This document shows, in pieces, positions 8,406 to 14,261 of a stretch of DNA of 14,278 bases. How positions within the stretch are numbered: position 1 is the first letter of the stretch; every line of letters begins with the position of its first letter. The notes under the pieces were generated by a model. The model was not told where the DNA came from. It searched no databases and saw nothing but the letters and a program-made list of their open reading frames with translations. Location of the stretch: assembly GCA_049587715.1 (NCBI GenBank), contig JBAVEL010000066.1:1-14278 (forward strand), in the 5' to 3' direction. Origin of the DNA: JBAVEL01 sp049587715 (GTDB taxonomy: Bacteria; Bacteroidota; Ignavibacteria; UBA10030; UBA6906). A program made the position numbers and the translations under genes.

Positions 8406-8666
8406 GGATGCGGGCCGCCCGGACGGCTCTCCCTCCGCTTGACAATGGCGCGGAGGCGATGCACATTCCTTCAGAAACTCGGCATTTTGTTACTTTTCGC
8501 GGAGGGTGCAACGCGCGTGCTGCTCCCGGCCGTTGCCCGCGGCCGGCCGGATCCCCCCCTTCGAGGACGGACGGGGATGGGATTCCCGTCGGGCGGACAG
8601 GGGCCGGCGGTGGCGGGCGAGCGGGGGACGGTGCCCCTTCCCGCGCGCAGGCGGAGGTCATCCGGC
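8406..8666 (+). promoter_or_regulatory. Upstream region of the integrase; possible integrase promoter
   Basis: 261 bases without a convincing gene; the integrase frame is open through it, but the encoded Pro/Arg/Gly-rich sequence does not look like integrase. A perfect TTGACA occurs at 8439-8444. At 17-base spacing the -10 position reads CACATT (8462-8467), a poor match, so the promoter call is weak. No LexA-type palindrome was recognised. GGAGG at 8653-8657 is the likely ribosome-binding site for the integrase GTG. Confidence 0.3.
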
Positions 8667-9635
8667 GTGAGCGATGGGAAGCCGAAGCTCCTGGATCAGG
8701 TGCGGGAGGCGTTGCGATCGCGCCATTACAGCAGGCGCACCGAGAGTACCTACGTTCACTGGATCAGGCGGTTCGTTCTCTTTCACGGTCTCCGCCATCC
8801 GGTACGGCTCGCGGAGCCCGAAATCAACGCGTTCCTGACCCACCTGGCGGTGAAGGAGAAGGTGAGCGCCTCGACCCAGAATCAGGCACTCTCGTCGTTG
8901 CTCTTCCTGTACCGGCACGTGGTGGGCCGCGAGGTGGGGGACCTGGGGGAGGTGATCCGGGCCCGCACGCCGGAGCGGATCCCGGTTGTGATGACGCGTG
9001 AGGAGGTGAAGGCGGTCCTGGCGTTTCTCTCGGGCGACAAACTGCTGATGGCCTCGCTGATGTACGGAACGGGCCTCCGGCTTCTGGAATGTCTCCGCCT
9101 CCGTGTTCAGGACATTGACTTTGCACGGAACGAGATTTTGGTCCGGGACGGGAAGGGGGCGAAGGATCGCATCACGATGTTGCCGGGGAGCGTGAAGGAG
9201 GCGCTGCGCGAGCACCTGGGGAGGGTCAGGACGATCCACGAGAAGGATCTGAAGGATGGATGGGGCGGGGTCCGGATGCCCGATGCGCTCGATCGGAAGT
9301 ACCCCAACGCCCCGAAGGATTGGCGCTGGCAATGGGTCTTCCCGCAGGAGCACCGGTGGGTCAACCCCCGGACGGGTGAGGAGGGACGCCATCACACGGA
9401 CGAGTCCATCCTCCAGAGGGCGGTGAAGGATGCAGTGTCGAAAGCCGGCCTCACGAAGCGGGCCACGTGCCACACCTTCAGGCATTCGTTTGCCACGCAT
9501 CTGCTGGAGGGCGGCTATGACATCCGCACGGTCCAGGAACTGCTCGGGCACAGCGACGTGCGGACGACGATGATCTACACACACGTGCTGAACCGCGGCC
9601 CGGCCGGCGTGAAGAGCCCGGTGGACGGGCTCTGA
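8667..9635 (+). CDS. intI: Integron integrase (tyrosine recombinase)
   Basis: A 322-residue site-specific tyrosine recombinase that moves gene cassettes between attI and folded single-stranded attC sites. The N-terminal SAM-like DNA-binding region starts MSDGKPKLLDQVREALRSRH, as in known IntI proteins. Catalytic residues are all present: R138 (GTGLRLLE), a Lys at 163 or 166 (DGKGAKDR), H269 and R272 (CHTFRHSFATHLL), H295 (LLGHSDV) and nucleophile Y304 (MIYTHVL). The extra IntI-specific segment, which other tyrosine recombinases lack, is visible at about 209-227 (YPNAPKDWRWQWVFPQ). GTG 8667 is preferred because it gives the usual IntI length, starts at the conserved N-terminus and follows GGAGG by nine bases. 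The 76 upstream in-frame residues look non-coding. It lies immediately upstream of attI and reads toward the cassettes. It appears intact and probably active. Confidence 0.96.
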   Translation: MSDGKPKLLDQVREALRSRHYSRRTESTYVHWIRRFVLFHGLRHPVRLAEPEINAFLTHLAVKEKVSASTQNQALSSLLFLYRHVVGREVGDLGEVIRARTPERIPVVMTREEVKAVLAFLSGDKLLMASLMYGTGLRLLECLRLRVQDIDFARNEILVRDGKGAKDRITMLPGSVKEALREHLGRVRTIHEKDLKDGWGGVRMPDALDRKYPNAPKDWRWQWVFPQEHRWVNPRTGEEGRHHTDESILQRAVKDAVSKAGLTKRATCHTFRHSFATHLLEGGYDIRTVQELLGHSDVRTTMIYTHVLNRGPAGVKSPVDGL

Positions 9636-9649
9636 CGGGTTCTACGCGA

Positions 9650-9682
9650 TTTACCCGCTTCTTAGGCCGACCGGCCTATAAT
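9650..9682 (+). promoter_or_regulatory. Candidate cassette promoter (Pc) with perfect -10 box
   Basis: A perfect TATAAT lies at 9677-9682, just after intI and before the first cassette, reading into the array. This is where a cassette promoter must sit when intI is co-oriented with its cassettes. The -35 is poor: TTTACC at 9650-9655 is 21 bases upstream, and the 17-base position reads CCCGCT. A six-base-pair stem (9663-9668/9673-9678) overlaps the -10 and could be an integrase or regulator site. Confidence 0.45.
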
Positions 9683-9773
9683 CACTCGCGAAGTGGTCGG
9701 GATTCCCGTAAGATTTTAATTTTGAGCAACTTAACGTGACTTTACCCGCTGATCCGCCTGCATCTTAGGCCGA
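9650..9773 (+). repeat. Two-part direct repeat in the attI region
   Basis: TTTACCCGCT occurs at 9650-9659 and again at 9741-9750. TCTTAGGCCGA occurs at 9660-9670 and again at 9763-9773. In the first copy the two motifs are adjacent; in the second they are 12 bases apart, the left arm of a hairpin lying between them. Direct repeats that bind integrase are known in class 1 attI, so these are candidate IntI accessory sites, or evidence of a duplication of attI. Confidence 0.6.
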
Positions 9774-9807
9774 TCCACGCAGCCATTACCTGCAGGATAG
9801 GCGGATC
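9751..9807. repeat. Inverted repeat next to the cassette insertion point
   Basis: GATCCGCCT (9751-9759) is perfectly complementary to AGGCGGATC (9799-9807), and a palindromic TGCA recurs inside each arm (9759-9762, 9791-9794). The right arm ends 13 bases before the insertion G at 9820. There is no T tract, so it is not an obvious terminator for intI. It could be a structured part of attI or a decayed attC. Confidence 0.55.
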
Positions 9808-9820
9808 AGTCTACTATCTG

Positions 9821-10569
9821 TTAGCCCGCACCAATCACATGCTAGACTCAGAGTTCAACCGTCTCAAATTGGATGATTTCGGGAGATTTCTTTCCGATCC
9901 CAATCTCTGGGTCGCTTCCGCACAGGCGCTTTTTGCTTCAGCTCAACACTTGTCAATCGAAATTGAAAAGCGATGGCTCAGGTCGGAGTACAAGTTCTTC
10001 CGCTGGTTTCTCTTCAAGCGTCGTGATCGGCTCGAAGCGCCCGAGCTTCAATCTGTTTACTTGATGTTGATAGCGTTTTGCCTAGAGAACTTGTTAAAAG
10101 CGCACCTTGTGAAGAACCTCTCTCAAGACATAAGGTCGGAAGTGACAAAGACGGGCAAACTCCCCCAAACTCTCAACACCCATGATTTGAATCAGCTTGC
10201 AAAGACTTGTGGAATCGATCTCGATTCAATCCAGAACCTCGCACTGTACCGACTGACCGTGTTTTCGTGGCGAGGCCGGTATCTTCTACCTATTACTTTC
10301 AGGACATTCGATGAGATCGATGTATTTCAATTCTCCCCCAACGACTTGTACTATTACGACGAATTGGTAAAGAGGATGGCCACCCGCCTCGGATTGGATC
10401 TGCGCTGAATTGGTGCGGGCTAACCAGCGGCTCAACCTGACGGAATTAGCCGAATCCGTTACGGGCCGGCTGACGACGAGTTCAGGAGTTTGTCATTAGT
10501 AGAGTCTCGGTCGCCCGGGACCATTCTACGATAATTGACGTTCGGCGCGCCGCAGGTTAGCCGCGGCCG
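9821..10569 (+). mobile_element. Gene cassette 1 (HEPN-like protein, long attC)
   Basis: Runs from TTAGCCC after G9820 to the G before the next TTAGCC. Its first 15 bases (9821-9835) are perfectly complementary to 10409-10423, so in the excised circle the site has a 15-base-pair outer arm instead of the usual seven. The single gene fills the space between these arms: ATG three bases after the left arm, stop directly before the right arm. Confidence 0.92.
9839..10408 (+). CDS. Cassette 1 protein: all-helical, HEPN-like (tentative)
   Basis: A 189-residue protein of predicted mainly helical structure, not recognised with certainty. The helix LMLIAFCLENLLKAHLVKNL (about 77-96) followed by NTHDLNQLAKTCGI (about 113-126) recalls HEPN-superfamily proteins, in which an 'ALE-LLKA' helix is followed by a T/GHDL-x-x-LA segment. 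The catalytic R-x4-6-H motif of HEPN ribonucleases is not visible, so enzymatic activity cannot be claimed. There is no signal peptide or membrane segment; cytoplasmic. The ATG lies 18 bases into the cassette with no Shine-Dalgarno sequence, so translation may be leaderless-like or depend on upstream sequence. The TGA directly abuts the attC arm. Base composition is clearly less GC-rich than the host genes. It is the first cassette, so it should be the best expressed from a Pc promoter. Confidence 0.8.
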   Translation: MLDSEFNRLKLDDFGRFLSDPNLWVASAQALFASAQHLSIEIEKRWLRSEYKFFRWFLFKRRDRLEAPELQSVYLMLIAFCLENLLKAHLVKNLSQDIRSEVTKTGKLPQTLNTHDLNQLAKTCGIDLDSIQNLALYRLTVFSWRGRYLLPITFRTFDEIDVFQFSPNDLYYYDELVKRMATRLGLDLR

Positions 10570-10575
10570 TTAGCC
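10418..10575. repeat. attC site 1, long (158-base) type
   Basis: Starts with R'' GGCTAAC (10418-10424) and ends G^TTAGCC (10569/10570). Inner stem: CGGCT, AACCTG and CGG (10428-10443) pair with CCG, CAGGTT and AGCCG (10550-10563), leaving C10433 and A10440 unpaired. Two extrahelical bases are the normal strand-selection signal for IntI. About 106 bases separate the stem halves and include TTGTCATTAGTAGAGT (10490-10505), identical in attC site 3. Confidence 0.9.
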
Positions 10576-12312
10576 ACCACGATCATTGCATAGCGTTTGC
10601 TGGGGAGAAACCACAATGAGGTTTACCGGTGAAAAGGCCACCTACGAGACCATCAAGGAGCTGGGTGGAGGCCAATCCGGCCAAACATTTCTCGCAGCGG
10701 TCCTCGAGGTGCACGACTCAGATGCGGACCCGAGTCTGAACCTGTGTCTGCACGAAGAGGTCGTCATCAAGATTCCCAAACTCCTTAACGGGCCCATTGA
10801 GGACAGATACGACGCGCTAGGGAATCTCCACAGACTTGCCAACGCTGAGATCTTGAATTTCCAGCGCCTACGTGGCCTTCAGTGCGTCGCCGCGGTGCTC
10901 GATCAGGGTCTCTGGCACGTCAATCTGAACGAACGAGGCGACAAGGCGACAGTCGTCTTCATCGTTCAGCAGCTCATAAATGGGCTGGGCCTGGATGAGC
11001 ATTTGACTCCTAAAGAATCCACGCGCCCGTGTGCAGTGGGATCGGCTGCTGAATTCTTCGATTGGGCTCGACGGCTCGCCCGTGCCCTTGACTCAGTTCA
11101 CCGACGGCAAGTCATCCACGGCGATATCTGGCCAGCGAACATTCGAGTGAGGGGAGACGGCGAGCCAGTGTTTATCGACTTCGGCCAGGCCATCTTTCGC
11201 GACCTCGTTTTCGACATCGGGCAGATCTCGGGCCGTAATCGTGCGTATATGGCCCCAGAGGGGGCCCGTTCTGTGAGTGGTGATATCTATTCCATTGGCG
11301 GCGTACTTCATCTGTTGGCTACCGGCAAGGATCCATTTCCGCCTGTCGAGGACATAGACGAGGTCAAGGATCTTGTAACCCGTATTGTTCTTGATAACAA
11401 CCCGAAGCTGTATCGAGAGAATTGCGGGGTTGTCGACGTTATCGCGCGCTGCCTGCGCTTCAGCAGACACGGCCGCACGCCGCACGCGGCTGCGTTAATG
11501 GAAGACATCGCCACCTTCGATCGACGCGATCTCGGCGCGGAAGCTCCCAAGCCCGATGGGGAGCTCCGGAGTATCGACTCGTCGGTCACACTGCTACGCG
11601 ACTCTCGCAGCCCTTTCTTCTTGTTTGCCGCCACCCTGCAATTACGGCGCATCGCCGGTGATCTCGCCGACATGGCTAACGGAAACTGGGATCTCATTGG
11701 GGACCACGAGACAATTGTGAGTGCTTTGACTCAATTCATCGCTGGTCTGCAGGCTGGCGACCAGTACTTTACTGTCTCCACGTCGACGTTTTGGCTTCCG
11801 CAGAATCTCGGCGTGAATGGTCGTTTCCTGTCTATGAATAGGTTAGCCGCCCAAGACGGAGCTGTCATCCGCCGTGTGTTTCTCGTGACCGAACATGAGA
11901 TCGACACGGATTGTCACCTTCGACGGGTCTTGCGGACGCATCTGCGAGAAATGGACGACCTTGAGAAGACGGGGGTGACCACCGCAAAGAGCGCGATTGA
12001 GGAAGGTGGGTACTTCACGGGCGTGCGGATTGTGCCGGAGAAGGAGCGCGATGATCGCCTGAGACGAGGCGAACACTACGGCCTCATCGTTCGTGGATCG
12101 GCCCGGGTGATCATGTACCCGATCTATAGAGAAGACCGAAAGCTCGTGGCACTACAGTTCAGAAGTGGCCCTGCAACGGAGGGTCGCATTGAGCAGCTTC
12201 GTTCCGCGCTCGAGAAGGCAAGGCCACTGTCGGACTTTCGCCAACGAATACAGGACGCGGGCTAACAACGGGTTGCAGCGGGCGGGCTGCGCCCGCCGCT
12301 GAACCCGAGCGG
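10570..12312 (+). mobile_element. Gene cassette 2 (protein kinase, short attC)
   Basis: Begins TTAGCC after G10569 and ends before the TTAGGC at 12313. End complementarity is limited to six bases (TTAGCC/GGCTAA), unlike cassettes 1 and 3. At about 1.74 kb it is long for an integron cassette and holds one gene whose stop codon lies in its own attC. Confidence 0.92.
10616..12265 (+). CDS. Eukaryote-like protein kinase with unassigned C-terminal domain
   Basis: A 549-residue cytoplasmic protein; no membrane segment is seen. ATG 10616 follows GGGGAG and starts just before the glycine loop. Residues about 8-300 form a protein-kinase fold with all key residues: Gly-rich loop GGGQSGQTF (17-25), K52 (VVIKIPK), helix-C E78, catalytic D170 and N175 in HGDIWPANI, metal-binding D188 (IDFG), MAPE (212-215) and D223 (SGDIYSIGG). 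The catalytic loop is HGD, not HRD, so it is a non-RD kinase probably not needing activation-loop phosphorylation. Residues about 320-549 are not a known repeat or PASTA sensor; FTVSTSTFWLP, NGRFLSMNRLAAQDGAVIRRVF and a late beta-rich part suggest a mixed alpha/beta sensor or effector domain. The substrate is unknown. Signalling or phage defence is possible but unproven. The stop TAA (12263-12265) is supplied by the attC R'' box. Confidence 0.9.
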   Translation: MRFTGEKATYETIKELGGGQSGQTFLAAVLEVHDSDADPSLNLCLHEEVVIKIPKLLNGPIEDRYDALGNLHRLANAEILNFQRLRGLQCVAAVLDQGLWHVNLNERGDKATVVFIVQQLINGLGLDEHLTPKESTRPCAVGSAAEFFDWARRLARALDSVHRRQVIHGDIWPANIRVRGDGEPVFIDFGQAIFRDLVFDIGQISGRNRAYMAPEGARSVSGDIYSIGGVLHLLATGKDPFPPVEDIDEVKDLVTRIVLDNNPKLYRENCGVVDVIARCLRFSRHGRTPHAAALMEDIATFDRRDLGAEAPKPDGELRSIDSSVTLLRDSRSPFFLFAATLQLRRIAGDLADMANGNWDLIGDHETIVSALTQFIAGLQAGDQYFTVSTSTFWLPQNLGVNGRFLSMNRLAAQDGAVIRRVFLVTEHEIDTDCHLRRVLRTHLREMDDLEKTGVTTAKSAIEEGGYFTGVRIVPEKERDDRLRRGEHYGLIVRGSARVIMYPIYREDRKLVALQFRSGPATEGRIEQLRSALEKARPLSDFRQRIQDAG

Positions 12313-12318
12313 TTAGGC
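12260..12318. repeat. attC site 2, short (59-base) type
   Basis: R'' GGCTAAC (12260-12266) to R' G^TTAGGC (12312-12318). Stem: GGGTT, CAGCGG, CGGGC (12270-12287) pair with GCCCG, CCGCTG, AACCC (12291-12306) around loop TGC. G12275 and G12282 are unpaired extrahelical bases. Unpaired spacers flank the stem. This is textbook attC architecture. Confidence 0.96.
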
Positions 12319-13103
12319 GGTAGCGGTGAGCCAATTCCCGATAGACATTACTTCACTTGGTCCGCGAGAGGAGTGCATATGGATAAGCGACTCAGGGAGA
12401 TTGTGGTTGGCTCCATCATAAGCGCTGTTTGCTGCCTTCTTATTGGGTTACTCTTCTTCCAGCAGAACGCCCTTGATCGCACTCACTATGCTTTCCAACT
12501 ACTCAGCAACGGCATTATTGGTAGCTTGTTCTTCTATACACTCCGCGTCGCGAAGGTGAGAGTTGCCGTCGTCCTTCTGGTATTCTTGCTCATTCTTCAG
12601 ATAGCGGTAGCACGATCCACTGGATTCTGGCTCATACTGCGAGATATCTTGCTTGTCAGTGCACTCGGCTCAGCGATCTACCTTTTCTTCGATCGCTACT
12701 ACGCAAAACAGAAAGTGCATAGCATGTTGACCCCGATAATTCTGGGAGGACTCTTGGCGGCCACCCATCTTGTCGCCACCCTCATTCTCGTTCTGATCAA
12801 CGGTCTTCCGATATTCGAGGCGGTTCCCAGTGCGACACTAAACATTGCCCTTGGCTTTCTCAGCGGCTTCGGAATCGGGTTGGGTATTCTAATCTCAGAT
12901 AGGGCAATCCCACGAATGGCCGCCTGAGGAACATTGTCACCAAGCGCTACCGCCTAACCAGCGGCTCAAGCTGACGGAACAAGCGGAGTACGTTACTGGC
13001 GAGCTGAAGCTGCTCTCAAGAAATTGTCATTAGTAGAGTGTTGGTCGCGCAGTACCATCCTACGCTATTTTGAGTTTCGCGCGCCGCAGCTTAGCCGCGG
13101 CCG
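12313..13103 (+). mobile_element. Gene cassette 3 (membrane protein, long attC)
   Basis: Begins TTAGGC after G12312 and ends before the TTGGGC at 13104. Its first 13 bases (12313-12325) are perfectly complementary to 12945-12957, giving an extended outer arm like cassette 1. It holds one gene. Confidence 0.92.
12379..12927 (+). CDS. Cassette 3 protein: six-helix integral membrane protein, unrecognised
   Basis: A 182-residue protein of unknown function. ATG 12379 is preferred over the in-frame GTG at 12373 because AGGAG at 12369-12373 is then correctly spaced. Hydrophobic segments are at about residues 8-28, 40-56, 61-79, 84-103, 117-140 and 150-173. Short charged loops lie between them (LRVAKVR, RDRYYAKQK-like), and polarity follows the positive-inside rule at the basic N-terminus MDKRLRE. 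No catalytic or transport motif is recognised. Lower GC than host genes; the stop is 24 bases before the attC R'' box. Small membrane proteins are common among uncharacterised integron cassettes. Confidence 0.82.
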   Translation: MDKRLREIVVGSIISAVCCLLIGLLFFQQNALDRTHYAFQLLSNGIIGSLFFYTLRVAKVRVAVVLLVFLLILQIAVARSTGFWLILRDILLVSALGSAIYLFFDRYYAKQKVHSMLTPIILGGLLAATHLVATLILVLINGLPIFEAVPSATLNIALGFLSGFGIGLGILISDRAIPRMAA

Positions 13104-13109
13104 TTGGGC
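12952..13109. repeat. attC site 3, long (158-base) type
   Basis: R'' GCCTAAC (12952-12958) to R' G^TTGGGC (13103-13109). The stem CGGCT, AAGCTG, CGG (12962-12977) pairs with CCG, CAGCTT, AGCCG (13084-13097), with C12967 and A12974 unpaired. It is the same length and layout as attC site 1, and the shared TTGTCATTAGTAGAGT (13024-13039) sits at the same offset (72 bases) from the start. Confidence 0.9.
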
Positions 13110-14255
13110 GGGGCGATAGGCTAAACGGAAGTCGTGAACGGAACCTATTGGAAAGGCAGGATGGTATGTCTAGTCCGCGCCTACTAACAAGCCTTGGTAT
13201 CTTGGCTATGCTGGTCGCAGCCTGCAGTACGCAGTACCCGGAAACGTGCCCATCCGCCAAACCCATCGGTCTGGCCGACGCGGATGAGATTGCCGGCGAT
13301 GACAGCCTGCCCTTCCGGTTCCCGCTCGCTGAGTTCGCGAATGATGGCATGTTCTTCTGCTGTTGGTTTGGCGTCTCCAATGAGTGCCCCCCCGGGATCA
13401 AAGACTGTTACGAGTATCCTGTGCGCCAGTTCCATGCCGCGGAGGACTACAAAGGCCCCGCAGGGACTCCAGTCTACGCTATGGCCGACGGGCACATCAG
13501 CTTTTCAGGAACAGCAGGCGGTTATGGCTGGTTGATTCTCATCGACCATCCGCAGGCAAACCTGTATTCGCTGTACGGTCACCTCAGCCCCAGTCGCTGG
13601 AAATTGCAGTCGGGCACAGAGGTGAAGCGGGGTGATTTGATCGCCTACCTCGGAGACAGCGATGAGAATGGCGGCAGCAAAGAACAGCCGGTGCAAACGC
13701 ATCTCCACTTCGGGATTCGCTCTGGTCAAACCGCGGATTATCCTCCCAAGGGCGAGTGGCGCTTCATGGCCGGGTGGGTCAGGCTTTGTCCGCAGGATCT
13801 GGGCTGGTTGCAGCCCTCGGTGGTCATCACCAGCCAGGAAATACCAGATGGGGGATACCCACAGCCAGAGGTGGGCTTCTTGACGCGTTGGGGACTCGAG
13901 CTATTGATTACCAGCATCTTTACGGTTGGTGCGGTTGGCCTGTTGATCACTGGAGTCAGGAGGAAGCACCGCTTCCTGATGCTATTTCCAGGTATCATGG
14001 TCGTTGCGGCCGGGATTCTGCTCCGCAACAAGGAACTCATGGGCACTTATGCTCTGCTCATGATTGGGATCTTGATCTTGGCGACGGGCATCTATCATTT
14101 CATCCGGCAATCCATTCCAGCGCCCTTGGCTCGATCGTAGGAATCACGATCGCCAATAGAACTTTGACCTGTGAGGATTATCATTCAGAGAGACACCCAC
14201 CGCCCAACAACGGGTTGCAGCCGACGTTGCTCCGCAACGCGGCTGAACCCGACGG
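13104..14255 (+). mobile_element. Gene cassette 4 (M23 peptidase lipoprotein, short attC)
   Basis: Begins TTGGGC after G13103; its R'' box GCCCAAC (14202-14208) matches those first bases, confirming that this attC belongs to this cassette. End complementarity is eight bases (TTGGGCGG/CCGCCCAA). One gene, 62 bases of 5' and 61 bases of 3' flank before the attC. Confidence 0.92.
13166..14140 (+). CDS. M23 (LytM-type) zinc peptidase lipoprotein with C-terminal membrane helices
   Basis: A 324-residue envelope protein. ATG 13166 follows GGAAAGG and starts a lipoprotein signal ending in the lipobox VAAC (C20 becomes the lipid-bearing residue). The open frame continues upstream into attC site 3, but a start there would skip the signal sequence. 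Residues about 85-190 are an M23 endopeptidase domain with the zinc ligands H90 and D94 (HAAED) and H181, plus catalytic-site H179 in HLHFGI; the supporting YGHLSP and VKRGDLIAYLGDS motifs are present. Such enzymes cut peptide crosslinks in peptidoglycan. Residues about 242-265, 269-287 and 291-313 are three hydrophobic helices, unusual after an M23 domain on a lipoprotein. A Cys-containing insert (FFCCWFGVSNEC, about 63-74) precedes the catalytic part. It could be a wall-remodelling enzyme or a secreted competition factor; the role is inferred. Confidence 0.87.
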   Translation: MSSPRLLTSLGILAMLVAACSTQYPETCPSAKPIGLADADEIAGDDSLPFRFPLAEFANDGMFFCCWFGVSNECPPGIKDCYEYPVRQFHAAEDYKGPAGTPVYAMADGHISFSGTAGGYGWLILIDHPQANLYSLYGHLSPSRWKLQSGTEVKRGDLIAYLGDSDENGGSKEQPVQTHLHFGIRSGQTADYPPKGEWRFMAGWVRLCPQDLGWLQPSVVITSQEIPDGGYPQPEVGFLTRWGLELLITSIFTVGAVGLLITGVRRKHRFLMLFPGIMVVAAGILLRNKELMGTYALLMIGILILATGIYHFIRQSIPAPLARS

Positions 14256-14261
14256 TTAGGC
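14202..14261. repeat. attC site 4, short (60-base) type
   Basis: R'' GCCCAAC (14202-14208) to R' G^TTAGGC (14255-14261). The stem GGGTT, CAGCCG, CGTTGC (14212-14230) pairs with GCAACG, CGGCTG, AACCC (14234-14250) around loop TCC. G14217 and A14224 are unpaired, with the same seven-base separation as in attC site 2. The basal half is identical to site 2; the apical half differs on both sides but remains paired. Confidence 0.96.

Larger units (their letters stand above)
9636..9826 (+). other. attI-type primary recombination region
   Basis: The region between the intI stop and the first cassette. The insertion point is G9820^TTAGCC, after the local context ctactatctG. It holds a TATAAT box, a repeated pair of motifs (TTTACCCGCT and TCTTAGGCCGA), a small stem TAGGCC/GGCCTA (9663-9668/9673-9678) and a larger inverted repeat (9751-9807). 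No attC-like R'' box precedes the insertion point, which is expected for attI rather than attC. The exact left boundary cannot be set from one sequence. Confidence 0.7.

Noticed and set aside
8439..8666. Extending the integrase to the upstream ATG at 8439 (398 residues)
   Set aside because: The extra 76 residues are low-complexity and absent from IntI proteins; GTG 8667 has a ribosome-binding site and gives normal length.
9663..9682. Intrinsic terminator after intI
   Set aside because: The stem TAGGCC/GGCCTA is short and followed by TAATCAC, not a T tract.
10586..10615. Upstream in-frame start for the kinase
   Set aside because: ATG 10616 has a GGGGAG ribosome-binding site and begins at the expected distance from the glycine loop.
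13070..13165. Extending the M23 lipoprotein start into attC site 3
   Set aside because: The upstream part is recombination-site sequence from the previous cassette and would bury the lipoprotein signal.
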